From positions 124,001 through 188,000 of the forward strand of contig NZ_JAQZAK010000007.1 in NCBI RefSeq assembly GCF_028737265.1: a DNA stretch of 64,000 nt, in the 5' to 3' direction. Positions 24,536-33,061 of the stretch are shown in pieces. The translations under genes and the position numbers were made by a program. Each line of letters opens with the position of its first letter. Within the stretch, counting starts at the first letter, position 1. Under the pieces are notes generated by a model. It worked only from the letters and a program-made list of their open reading frames with translations, had not been told where the DNA came from and did no database searches. This DNA comes from Actinomycetospora callitridis. GTDB taxonomy: Bacteria; Actinomycetota; Actinomycetes; Mycobacteriales; Pseudonocardiaceae.

Positions 24536-25369
24536 ATGGCGGTCAACCTCGACGTCACCGCGACCGGGCTGCGGGTACGGTTCTCCGGAGCCGACCTGAT
24601 CGCCGCGTGCTCGCGGGGGCTCTGCCTCCCGTTCAACCGGATCCTCGGGATACGGGTGATGACACGCTCCGAGGCCGTCGCGTCGAGCCCCGGGCTTCCC
24701 TGTCCGGGCTTCTCGTGGCCGCAGCACCACCGCGCCGGCTGCTGGGGCATCGGTCAACGCCGACAGCTCTGGAGCGCCCGCCGCGGGTCACACGTCGTGG
24801 TCATCTACCTCACCGGACGCCCGTTCCACCGTGTCGTCGTTGAGGTCGACGAGCCCGAACAGACCCATCGACGGATCGATGCGGCGCTGCTCGACAGCAA
24901 GAAGTCGAGCGCTCGGCGGTCGCTCCGCAATCACCGACCATCCTCCACCGATCGCCCCGACCCCGATTTGTCCACCGCCAGGGAGCGCCCGCAACGGCAC
25001 CGCCCACCGAGCTGCGACCTCGGCCGCGTACCCGCGCGTGCGGCGCAGCCGCGCCGAACAGACACGGGCGACCAGGCACGCCACGCATTCCGCGGAACGA
25101 CGTCGGCAGAGCCTCTGACGATGGGCCTGCAAGGTCCGTCCGGAGTCGGGACCCGATCCGGCGAACCTGTCCACCGTGTCGGCGACCCGGCAGAGCACGG
25201 TCGAGCTCAGCGGCGGGCAGCCCCAGATGCTGATGACGCTACGGCCACCGGGGCCTCACCGTCGGGCGAGATCGACCCGATCGTCGCCGCGCGGCTGCGC
25301 CTGTACGAGTACCGCGCACGCGAGAGCGCCCGGCACCGAGGCGGCCCGGGGCAGCCCTACGGCGCCTGA
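24536..25369 (+). CDS. Paralogue of the 18.2-kb hypothetical protein, with long tail
   Basis: Residues 1-~127 match the 149-aa protein at 18242-18691 block by block (TGLRVRFSGADL, GIRVMTRSEAVASSP, CWGIGQRRQLW, VVIYLTGRPFHRVVV, DSKKSSAR). The paralogue ends about 20 residues after the SKK motif, whereas this frame continues to 277 aa with an Arg/Pro-rich, low-complexity tail. The tail may be read-through after loss of the original stop. Its last part (IDPIVAARLRLYEYRARESA) looks helical and could derive from another gene. ATG at 24536 has a weak GAGG leader. Function unknown. Confidence 0.6.
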   Translation: MAVNLDVTATGLRVRFSGADLIAACSRGLCLPFNRILGIRVMTRSEAVASSPGLPCPGFSWPQHHRAGCWGIGQRRQLWSARRGSHVVVIYLTGRPFHRVVVEVDEPEQTHRRIDAALLDSKKSSARRSLRNHRPSSTDRPDPDLSTARERPQRHRPPSCDLGRVPARAAQPRRTDTGDQARHAFRGTTSAEPLTMGLQGPSGVGTRSGEPVHRVGDPAEHGRAQRRAAPDADDATATGASPSGEIDPIVAARLRLYEYRARESARHRGGPGQPYGA

Positions 25370-25412
25370 CTTTCTCGCTGCCCTGCCGCTCCTTCCACGG
25401 GTGGCTCAACGC

Positions 25413-26225
25413 CTACGGGGCCTGCCGGAACGTGAGACCTGCGGCAACCGTGCCCGGCGTGTGGCGATCTTCGTGGACCTCCGGCCCGAGCTCCTCGTCC
25501 TGCTGCCGTAGGGCGTGCCGCCCGCCCGCCTCCGATGGCGAGGCCAGCGGCCGGCGCCGGCGCTCCGCACGACGTGTCAGCTCGTCCTCGGGCGAGCCGC
25601 CCCGTGGCGGTGGTGGCGGCACCACACCCGCCGGCGCAAGATCGCGCGATCCGCCCGGGTCCCGCGGTCGCTGGACCGGCACCGGACCCGTTCCCGAACG
25701 CGGCTTGGGCACCGCCGCAGCCTGAGCCCTCCCGGCAACCGACGCGACGCCGGTCCGATGGCGGGCGATGTCGTCGTGCCGCCCGTCGGCCGGGGGTGGT
25801 GGCGGCACCACACCCACCGGGGCGAGCTCGCGCGGGCCGGTCGGGTCCCGCGGTCGCTGGACCGGCACCGGACCCGTTGCCGAACGCGGGTCGGACACCG
25901 CCGCCCGGCGGCCACTCCCCGCGGGTGTCTCGAACCCAGGGCGGTCGGCGACACGCTCGTCCTGCCGCCGGTGTTCCCAGCCCGACGCCACCGCGTCGAA
26001 GATTGGCGTCGGCGCATCGCCGCGCGGCGGGCCGGGGAGGGCCGTCGGCCGTGGGGCGACGTCGGACGCGCGCTCACCGCGCGGCCCCATCGGCAGAGTC
26101 GCCGTCGCCGTCCCTGGCGCGTCACCGTCGAGGTTCGCCCATGGCGAACCGGCCTCCGACGTCCTGGTGCTGGCCGCGTATCGGCACCACCCCCCGAGCG
26201 CTCCGCCCTCTCGCGACTCCGCCAT
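25413..26225 (-). CDS. Proline-rich repeat protein (hypothetical)
   Basis: The 270-aa frame is very rich in Pro, Arg, Gly and Ala with almost no hydrophobic core, and is predicted to be disordered. It contains two near-identical blocks of about 36 residues (TGPVPVQRPRDP... VGVVPPPPP) spaced exactly 62 codons apart. The repeat is in frame, with substitutions mostly conservative (TGPRELAPV versus GGSRDLAPA), which supports this strand and frame as coding. No signal peptide or domain is seen. The start is uncertain: ATG 26225 or an internal ATG. It may be a cytoskeletal or envelope linker protein; identity is unknown. Confidence 0.45.
   Translation of the reverse strand: MAESREGGALGGWCRYAASTRTSEAGSPWANLDGDAPGTATATLPMGPRGERASDVAPRPTALPGPPRGDAPTPIFDAVASGWEHRRQDERVADRPGFETPAGSGRRAAVSDPRSATGPVPVQRPRDPTGPRELAPVGVVPPPPPADGRHDDIARHRTGVASVAGRAQAAAVPKPRSGTGPVPVQRPRDPGGSRDLAPAGVVPPPPPRGGSPEDELTRRAERRRRPLASPSEAGGRHALRQQDEELGPEVHEDRHTPGTVAAGLTFRQAP
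25609..25717. repeat. Direct repeat, copy A (109 bp)
   Basis: Runs from GGTGGTGGCGGCACCACACC to ACCGCCG and is highly similar to copy B 186 bp further on. The offset is a multiple of three, keeping the proline-rich frame. Confidence 0.8.
25795..25903. repeat. Direct repeat, copy B (109 bp)
   Basis: Second copy of the 109-bp unit. The central 40 bp (GGGTCCCGCGGTCGCTGGAC and onward) are identical in both copies, while the flanks have scattered changes. Confidence 0.8.
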
Positions 26226-26828
26226 ATCCAGCCTCCCTGTTCACCGCACGGGCGGAGACGCCACACGGACCCCGACCATCCGCGCCCCGCCATCGACTGC
26301 GAACCATAAAGCTCGAGATGACCTTGAGGTGGCCGGGGTCCGGTCCGTCGACGATGTCGAGAAAGCGCGAGGCCGTGGTGACGTTGGCCGCCACGCCAGG
26401 CCGGCGGCCACGGTTCCCCCACTCTCTCAACGGGATTACACCGAACGTCTCGCCACTGAACGGCGTGGTACCGGGTTTCAGCACCGCTGCGGGTATTGTC
26501 CGACCCTTGTCATCATCGCACTGCGGAAGTGAGTCGCCGCCTCGAAAAGTGCACAGCATCCACTCGCCGAGGGCCGGTCCGGGTGATCTCCGCGCGGAGA
26601 GGACAGGGAGCGCGGCATGGCTCCGATGAGCGCCTGTTTCCCACCGTCTCGATCGCCCGGTCCTGGGTTCGGGGACCATGAGACCCGGAATATCGAGGTC
26701 CCCCTGCTGCCCGGAACGCGACTGCGCCCCGCCGGTCAACACGACGCCATGGCCGTCGTGCTCGGCGCCATCGCGATCGCCACGGGAGGGTTCGCACGCG
26801 CGGGCCCCAGGCGTGTCAAACTAGTCGG
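26226..26828. other. 600-bp stretch with no confident gene
   Basis: A minus-strand frame includes a natural-looking piece (NVTTASRFLDIVDGPDPGHL), which could be a remnant of a TIM-barrel sugar isomerase-like gene. It has no start, ribosome site or further similarity that I can see. The right end is the promoter region of the methyltransferase gene. Base composition is lower in GC than the neighbouring genes. Confidence 0.4.
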
Positions 26829-27566
26829 ATGGTGAACGTGGGCATGGTCCAGATCGAGGCGGAGCGAGTCGCCGCGCGGACCAAGAAGATGCTTCGCGAG
26901 GACGGCATTCGGGCGACCAGCAGCTTTTTCGCACTGCAAGCCTGGGAGCACGCCACCCTGCCACTCCTTCGGCGTCGCCGAGCCGACGAGCGATTTTCCT
27001 ACGATGGCGCCGATCTGCGATACGACTATTCGTTCTATGGCCAGACCTGGCGTAACGAGCGCACTATCGAGATCGCCATCGCTCGACACTTTCTCGCTGA
27101 TGCGCCCGGTCGGATACTTGAGGTCGGAAACGTGCTGAGCCACTACGGGATGCGCGGACACGACGTTCTCGACCGGTACGAGCGGGGACTTCCCGGGGTT
27201 CTGAACGAGGATGTCCTGACCTTCAACCCGGACTCACGCTACGACACCATCGTCTCCATCTCGACCTTGGAACATGTGCGATGTGACGAGGAGGAGAAAG
27301 ATCCGCGAGGGTCGACGAAGGCTCTTCGCAATCTCCGACGATTGCTGGCACCCGGCGGCCGGATGCTGGTAACCGTTCCCATCGACTGGCATCCGGGCCT
27401 CGACGAAGACATCGCGGCGGGTCGATTCACACTCGGACGCGACACCTTCTATCGGCGCGACTCCCGGTACGACTGGTCGAGGACTGATCGCGATGAAGCC
27501 CTCGAGAACCGTTACGGCTCTCCTTACGAGGCCGCGAACGCCCTACTCGTCACAACGACGCATTGA
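26829..27566 (+). CDS. SAM-dependent methyltransferase of polysaccharide region
   Basis: The product has 245 aa. Motif I of the class I methyltransferase fold reads GRILEVGNVLSHYG (about 94-107), motif II VLTFNPDSRYDTIVSISTLE with the acidic/aromatic acceptor loop, and motif IV/V RRLLAPGGRMLVTVPIDWHP. It would use S-adenosylmethionine on a sugar or lipid-linked acceptor, judging by the glycan genes next to it. The start is ambiguous: ATG 26829 or ATG 26844, neither with a strong ribosome site. GC content and codon use are lower than in the flanking housekeeping-like genes, as is usual for variable surface-glycan loci. Confidence 0.8.
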   Translation: MVNVGMVQIEAERVAARTKKMLREDGIRATSSFFALQAWEHATLPLLRRRRADERFSYDGADLRYDYSFYGQTWRNERTIEIAIARHFLADAPGRILEVGNVLSHYGMRGHDVLDRYERGLPGVLNEDVLTFNPDSRYDTIVSISTLEHVRCDEEEKDPRGSTKALRNLRRLLAPGGRMLVTVPIDWHPGLDEDIAAGRFTLGRDTFYRRDSRYDWSRTDRDEALENRYGSPYEAANALLVTTTH

Positions 27567-27623
27567 GCTGGAGGCCCTCGGCGGAGTCAGAAGCTCCGCG
27601 TGGGGGAAGTCAGCCGGTCGCCC

Positions 27624-29651
27624 TCAGAGGCTGGCAAGCACGACGGGGTCGAGGCGGTAGACAGTCACCGTCCCGGCGCGGAACACCGGGGTGAGACCGG
27701 GAAGTCCCGTGAGGCCCTCGAAGCCGCGGGGCACCGTCAACCGGTCGGTCACAGGCCATCCCGATGGGGCTCCGCCGACCCCGATGGGGGGTGCCTCGGA
27801 GTCGACGTACAGCCAAGCGACACGCAGATCGAGAAGGTCGCGTCGCATCACGGGATCCGTCGGATAAGTTCGGAACCCGGCCAGTAACCGGTAGGTGTAC
27901 GGCGCCGCGGCGCTCCCGAGGCTCGCCAGATTGACGACCGGCAGACCGTACTCGGTGTAGAGGATCGTCGACCCGTCGTTCGCCGAGTTCAGGACGCGCT
28001 GCCCGTGCTGCACATGGCCGGCGAGCCACGCGGCCGCGGCCTCGTCGTCCCCGTTCACTCGTGTGAAGTCGGGCGTCGCGAACCGGGAGGCGATGGCGTT
28101 CTCGTTGACGCGCGCGTAGTCACCCCCAGGCCCACCGAGATATGCGGCGACGACGAGGAACAGCAGGCCCGCAGTGGCCCACGGCACGGCCCGGCGACCC
28201 ACGTACGGGAGCCGACGTGCCGCCCAACGCGCCGCGAGCGCGATACCCAATGCTCCCGCCGGAACCCCGACCAGGGACAGATGCGACCACACTCGCGGCT
28301 CGGAGTTGTAGAACAGGGACGTGATCACCCCGGAGATACCTCGTCCCGGTGCGATGAAGTAGGAGATCACGATCGCGAACCACACGGCGACGGTCGCCAG
28401 AAGAGGTAGGCATCGCCGAGCCGCCACGAGCACGATGAGCCCACCGATGATCAGAACCGCGGCGTCGACCTGCGCGCGAGTGCTCTCCGGGTCGAGGTAA
28501 CCCCCGTAGGCGAACGTCAGGGCCTTACCGACCCCCTGCGCGATGGGCCGGATCGGGGTCTCCGAGTCGAAGGATGTCGTCGTGGCCACCGCGCCGGAAC
28601 CGATGAGCAGGGTGGGGAGGGCGATCAGGACAGCGAGACCCGCCGCGGTCGCGAAGGCACGAACGACGCGAAGAAGGTCGCGCCGACCACGCCGTAGCAC
28701 GTCGACGAAGAGATAGACGAGGGCGGTCACGCCGAGCGTCACCACGGCACTCGGGTGGACGATGACCGCTCCGGCGGTGGCGAGTCCGGCCGACATCAGA
28801 ACTGCGCGAGACGCCCGACGCCAGGAGACCAGCGCAGCGAGGATGCACGCGGAGAGCGAGAGGGCCACCGAGTTCGGCAGGACGCCGCCGTCGTGCACAA
28901 GTTGCACTCCGGGTCGGTAGAGGGTGGCCATGAGGACCGTGGCGACGCCGGCCGCTCCCACGGTGGTGTCGGGCGCGAAGCCGTTCGCGCGTGCGAGCGC
29001 GGCCGCAAGACAAGCGGCACCGAGCGGCATCCCGATGCCCACCAACACGATCGCGAGCGCATTGACCGAGACCACAACATTCCCGGTGACCTGTGCAGCG
29101 GCACCCGCGAGGAGGTGGAAACCAGCCGGGTAGAAATTCGTGCCGGAGCCTGAGAGGACATCGGTCGGCGCCAGCGCCCATGGCGCGCCGATCCCTGTGC
29201 GTGCGACGTAGGACGACACGGCGAGGTGGTAGATCATGTCGTGTTCCTGCGGATAGGTCCGTAACGACCAACCCATGCCGCCCACCCAGGTAAGAACGCT
29301 CACGCCGAGCCCGCCGACGATCGCGACCAGTCCTGCGAGCGCGGGCAGACTCCGCACGGACGGCGCGCGAGGTGTTCTGCTCGGTACCACTCGACCTCGA
29401 CGCTGAAGTGTCCGGCGCGCCACCGCGGCTCCTGCGAGTACGACGCTCGCGATGGCGATCGCGACGATCCCGTAGGACGCGCCGACCGCTGCGGTGACCA
29501 CGCCCGTGAGTGACGCGACGGCAACCGAGCATGGCGCCGAGAGAGCCAGGTACCACCACGGTCCCCGGACGCCGATCAACAGCATGGCGCACGCGCCTGG
29601 AATGAGGGCCACGCAGACTCCGACGACGAACCCCGCCACGTCGAGGAGCAC
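27624..29651 (-). CDS. DUF6541-type polytopic membrane protein
   Basis: The 675-aa product has about 14 hydrophobic helices and a soluble C-terminal domain (about 555-675, with VNGDDEAAAAWLAGHVQHGQ and LNSANDGSTILYTEYGLPVV). The early loop WSLRTYPQEHDMIYHLAVSS with a conserved Asp/His matches the DUF6541 family of GT-C-like actinobacterial membrane proteins, often in polysaccharide loci. It is probably a lipid-linked sugar transferase or flipping-associated factor. GTG at 29651 is preceded by GGAAGGAGG, a better start than any upstream codon. It converges on the methyltransferase gene. Confidence 0.8.
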   Translation of the reverse strand: MLLDVAGFVVGVCVALIPGACAMLLIGVRGPWWYLALSAPCSVAVASLTGVVTAAVGASYGIVAIAIASVVLAGAAVARRTLQRRGRVVPSRTPRAPSVRSLPALAGLVAIVGGLGVSVLTWVGGMGWSLRTYPQEHDMIYHLAVSSYVARTGIGAPWALAPTDVLSGSGTNFYPAGFHLLAGAAAQVTGNVVVSVNALAIVLVGIGMPLGAACLAAALARANGFAPDTTVGAAGVATVLMATLYRPGVQLVHDGGVLPNSVALSLSACILAALVSWRRASRAVLMSAGLATAGAVIVHPSAVVTLGVTALVYLFVDVLRRGRRDLLRVVRAFATAAGLAVLIALPTLLIGSGAVATTTSFDSETPIRPIAQGVGKALTFAYGGYLDPESTRAQVDAAVLIIGGLIVLVAARRCLPLLATVAVWFAIVISYFIAPGRGISGVITSLFYNSEPRVWSHLSLVGVPAGALGIALAARWAARRLPYVGRRAVPWATAGLLFLVVAAYLGGPGGDYARVNENAIASRFATPDFTRVNGDDEAAAAWLAGHVQHGQRVLNSANDGSTILYTEYGLPVVNLASLGSAAAPYTYRLLAGFRTYPTDPVMRRDLLDLRVAWLYVDSEAPPIGVGGAPSGWPVTDRLTVPRGFEGLTGLPGLTPVFRAGTVTVYRLDPVVLASL

Positions 29652-29972
29652 GGCGCCCTCCTTCCCCGAACCACGGGTGTAGCGGTAGTGCTCACGGCGG
29701 TTGTTGACTGCGTGGTGCCTCGAGCCCCCGGGAGACAACCCGGACGGGTGGTGAGTTGCTGATGCTCATGGCCTGGTCCGAGGTCTCAGTCGCCCAACGT
29801 AGTGCCGGCCCCACGCCGCACGGTGATTGCTGCTGGTCAGGCGTGTCGTGAACCTACGGCGGTCGCCAGGGGCGCCGTCGGCACTGCGACGCTGAGTTCG
29901 GTCACTTCCGGCTGCTGTCGAGGGCGCCATCGCCGGCCACCGACAGCAGGCCGTCCACGTCCGCCGCCCCGT
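29652..29972. other. Intergenic region before DUF6541 gene
   Basis: About 320 bp between two minus-strand genes (flippase end, DUF6541 start). It should contain the DUF6541 promoter. I see no coding frame with support and no strong hairpin. Confidence 0.5.
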
Positions 29973-31313
29973 TCACCGCCGGGCGTGGGGGCGCCAGGTC
30001 CGCCCGTGTTCCTGGCCGACCCTGCTGTCGGCGATGAGCACCCCCATCAGGACGACGACGGCCGCAGCGAGCTGCGCGAGAGCACCCCACAGACGAGGAT
30101 CGCCCGGCACTGCAGACACGAGTCCGAGCACGCACAGGCCGGAAAGCCAGGCGAGACCAACATCGCGGTGACGACGGAAGGCCAACACACGCGTCTGCAG
30201 GACGAAGGCAGCGGCCCCGATGAGGGTCGACGCCGCGAGCGCGGTCGTGGCCGGCCACGGAGGAACGTCCCTGACCGCGAACACCGTTCGGGCCATCCAG
30301 GGCACGACGAGCGTGGCCGCGAGCAGCCACGGGATCGAGACCGCGCCCAGCAGAAACAGCGGGGGGCGCAGAGCCCGCCTCGTCCCGTCCCGGTCATTGT
30401 GCTGAGCCGCAGCCGAGACCGACGGCAGGAGGACCGCTTGGATCGCGGGGAAGACGAACACCGGCGCTCGGAGAATCACCGCGACCGCGACGAACCCAGC
30501 TGCTTCAGACGGGACCATCGCCAACGCCGACGTCACCGAGACCGGGGCCAGGTTCCACACTCCCTGAGAGGAGAGATAGAAGAGCGACGTCCAGATCACG
30601 GCGGTCATGACGATCTGGTGCTCGTTTCCGTGAGCGGCGTCGCGGTCTCTCGAGGACCACAGGGTGCGCATCCGCGCGAACAGCCCGACTCGTGACGTCC
30701 GGAATACGACGAGGACCGCTGCGACGCCGGGGGACAGGACCAGCACGGCAGCCCACCCCACCATCGTGTTCACGCCCGCGAGCGTTAGCGCCACCGCGCC
30801 GAGCAGGGTGAAGGCTGCCTCGAGAAGGAACGTGAGGCTGTAGGCACGAAACCGGCGCCGCGCCGCGAGCGGACCACGGACGCAGTAGGAGACCGCCATC
30901 GTGCACGAGCCGACTGCGAGCGCAACCGCGACGTCGAAGCCGGGGAGCAGAGGTGTCGCCGCGAGCGACAGCGCGATGGCGACAACGAGGAGTACAGCCG
31001 CGTGACGCATTGCGGTCGCGAGGACCGGACGCCCGTTCCTGCCGGTTGCGTCGGCGGCGGCGAGAACTCGACTGGTCTCGAGCTCGACGGACGCGAAAAC
31101 TCCTCGGCCGATGGTGTTCAGCAACAGGTAGAAGGCACTGATGACCGCGAAATCCGCAGCAGGCATGGTGCGTGCCGCCAGTGCGAGCAGCAGGTATCCC
31201 GCAACGGCGACGAGGACCTGGCTGACCGGCACTCCCGCCGCAGCGCGAAGCGGAGCATCGCTCACGCGCCCGAGACGGACAGATACCACACGGAGGGAGG
31301 TTACGGCGCTCAT
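29973..31313 (-). CDS. Wzx-like polysaccharide flippase
   Basis: The 446-aa product has 12-14 membrane helices in the arrangement of the MATE/Wzx (polysaccharide biosynthesis) family. The first helix is preceded by VPVSQVLVAVAGYLLLALAA. A central cytoplasmic loop (ARMRTLWSSRDRDAAHGNEH) and a short basic C-terminal tail (GRTWRPHARR) fit too. It probably moves lipid-linked oligosaccharide units across the membrane. ATG at 31313 follows a GGAGGGAGG site. It is divergent from the GT4 glycosyltransferase, 96 bp away, so one control region could serve both directions. Confidence 0.8.
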   Translation of the reverse strand: MSAVTSLRVVSVRLGRVSDAPLRAAAGVPVSQVLVAVAGYLLLALAARTMPAADFAVISAFYLLLNTIGRGVFASVELETSRVLAAADATGRNGRPVLATAMRHAAVLLVVAIALSLAATPLLPGFDVAVALAVGSCTMAVSYCVRGPLAARRRFRAYSLTFLLEAAFTLLGAVALTLAGVNTMVGWAAVLVLSPGVAAVLVVFRTSRVGLFARMRTLWSSRDRDAAHGNEHQIVMTAVIWTSLFYLSSQGVWNLAPVSVTSALAMVPSEAAGFVAVAVILRAPVFVFPAIQAVLLPSVSAAAQHNDRDGTRRALRPPLFLLGAVSIPWLLAATLVVPWMARTVFAVRDVPPWPATTALAASTLIGAAAFVLQTRVLAFRRHRDVGLAWLSGLCVLGLVSAVPGDPRLWGALAQLAAAVVVLMGVLIADSRVGQEHGRTWRPHARR

Positions 31314-31409
31314 GGCAGGGCACTTGCTCCAGCCCTTCTCGACACGCCGAAGTCGATCGCGACCCGGTCGTTGCTACGTTGTCCGGCGATCGTCCTCGGG
31401 GAGGGGTAT

Positions 31410-32537
31410 GTGACCGAGCTACGGATCCTCGCGTTGACCAGTTACGGCGAGCACACCGCCATGACCGGCGGACGACTCCGACGCGACAACCTGCTGTCTT
31501 CGCTCGCAGCGCGCGGGCATCACGTCGCCCGATTCGACGTACCGAGCAAGCCAGGTCCCAGGTCGGCCGTCCGCGCCGTCCGTGTGGCGGCTCAGCGCGC
31601 GTTCCGCGAGGCTCTCGCCGAATCCGACGTCGTCCTCCTCGGTGATGTCTTCTGCTTGCCGGCCGTCCCGCTGATTCGACGTTCGGGGGTCCCGATCATC
31701 CTCGATCTCGTCGACAGCCCTTATCGGCTCGTCGGCTCCGCCCCGCGCCGCACGTTCGCGGAGAAGTTCTCCGCGCTCGTCGGCGCCGCACAGCTGCTGC
31801 CCGTGATGCAGCTGCTCTACCCACTCGTGGCCGCCGTCACCTACATCTCCGATGAGGATGTGTCATCGGATGCGGCACGTGTGCGTCGTGGCCCCCGCAC
31901 CCATGTCGTTCCGAATGGGATCGCAGCGTCCCTGTTCGAACTGGAGCTGTCTCCGCCCCCGAACGACGGATACGTTGCATGGCTGGCCGACTGGACGTAC
32001 GCCCCCAACCGGGACTCACTCCGCTGGTTCGTGGAGGAAGTGGCACCGCACGTCCCCGATATCGTCCTGGAGCGGATCACCCTGTTCGGCGCCGGAGACC
32101 CGTGGACCATCCATGCCGATGGCGCAGCGCTCGAACGTTCACGCTCACACATGTCGTTCGCCGGCTTCGTCGACCGGCTCGCGGACGTCTACCGCGGAGC
32201 TCGGGTCGTGGCAGCGCCGGTCACCAGGGGCGCAGGGGTCAACAACAAGGTTCTCGAGCCGCTCGCGGCCGGACGCCCGTTGGTGACGACCGGAGTCGGC
32301 ACACGCGGGCTGCCTCCGTCCGTCCTGGTGAACATCCGGTACGCGACGGACGGAGCAGGATTCGCGGCCGAACTCTGCGCTCTCCTCTCCGCGACCTGGG
32401 AGCTCGAATCCTCCCGTGCGGCACGTGCCTCGGTCCACTCGCTGAGCTGGGGCCGAGCTGGCTCTCTCATGGAGGACGTTCTGACGAGCGTTGCCTTGCG
32501 ACACGGCAGCAGGGCGAGGCACAAACCGGCGCGTTAG
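31410..32537 (+). CDS. GT4-family glycosyltransferase
   Basis: The product has 375 aa. The N-terminal Rossmann part starts ELRILALTSYGEHTAMTGGR LRRDNLLSSLA. The hinge has THVVPNGIAASLF, typical of GT-B enzymes (VxNGVD). The C-terminal sugar-nucleotide domain has VARV-type loops: ARVVAAPVTRGAGVNNKVLE PLAAGRPLVTTGVG. The ligand Glu of the E-x7-E motif lies here (the first E is replaced by Gly-rich RGAGVNNK, as in several GT4 members). It adds a sugar from a nucleotide donor to a surface glycan. GTG at 31410 follows GGGGAGGGG; an in-frame extension upstream lacks a ribosome site. Confidence 0.85.
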   Translation: MTELRILALTSYGEHTAMTGGRLRRDNLLSSLAARGHHVARFDVPSKPGPRSAVRAVRVAAQRAFREALAESDVVLLGDVFCLPAVPLIRRSGVPIILDLVDSPYRLVGSAPRRTFAEKFSALVGAAQLLPVMQLLYPLVAAVTYISDEDVSSDAARVRRGPRTHVVPNGIAASLFELELSPPPNDGYVAWLADWTYAPNRDSLRWFVEEVAPHVPDIVLERITLFGAGDPWTIHADGAALERSRSHMSFAGFVDRLADVYRGARVVAAPVTRGAGVNNKVLEPLAAGRPLVTTGVGTRGLPPSVLVNIRYATDGAGFAAELCALLSATWELESSRAARASVHSLSWGRAGSLMEDVLTSVALRHGSRARHKPAR

Positions 32538-32538
32538 A

Positions 32539-33060
32539 TCAGGCCCCTCCCGCGGCGGCCTGGCCTCGAGGCTGTCGCCTGAGCAGCAACTGTTGGTCGA
32601 CCACGGGCTGCGGGAGCCCGACCTCCCGACCCCGACCCACCCCGGTCTCGTCGAGATCTGCCTCCGACGAGCTCGCTGTCCCGGCACCCATCTGCATCTG
32701 GGGCTCCGCCCGGGCGCGCCACTCGACATCCTCGAGGCGCAGCCGCATGGCACCGACCTCCTCAGCCAGCCGCCGTGCCTGCTCCTCCAGCACCCCGACC
32801 TCGATCGAGAGCTGCAGGGAGACCCCGAAGAGGATCAACAGGGAAACGAGGAAGAGAAGATTGCTCGGCACCGCGATGCCCAGGAGCGCCGAGGCGCGCT
32901 GGAGCAACGCGGGAAAGATGGAGATCACCGCGGCCACCCCCGCGACGACCACCCACAGGAACGCGTACTTCTGGCGCAGCCTTCGTCCGCGCAAGAGCTC
33001 GAAGACCAGCAGGATCGCGGCGACCGCCACGACGATCGTGACGATCGTGACGCGAGCCAT
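32539..33060 (-). CDS. DUF2304 membrane protein paired with GT2
   Basis: The 173-aa product has three N-terminal membrane helices (TIVTIVVAVAAILLVFELLR; YAFLWVVVAGVAAVISIFPA; NLLFLVSLLILFGVSLQLS). A coiled coil follows (VGVLEEQARRLAEEVGAMRL RLEDVEWR). This is the DUF2304 pattern. The polar C-terminal ~60 residues look disordered. The ATG lies 1 bp after the GT2 stop, so the two are one transcript. In related loci DUF2304 proteins accompany polyprenol-phosphate sugar transferases and probably assist or anchor them. Confidence 0.85.
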   Translation of the reverse strand: MARVTIVTIVVAVAAILLVFELLRGRRLRQKYAFLWVVVAGVAAVISIFPALLQRASALLGIAVPSNLLFLVSLLILFGVSLQLSIEVGVLEEQARRLAEEVGAMRLRLEDVEWRARAEPQMQMGAGTASSSEADLDETGVGRGREVGLPQPVVDQQLLLRRQPRGQAAAGGA

Positions 33061-33061
33061 C

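Noticed and set aside
25609..25903. CRISPR or transposon repeat at the two 109-bp copies
   Set aside because: Only two copies, unit length far above CRISPR repeats, the spacing is coding, and no cas or transposase genes are nearby.
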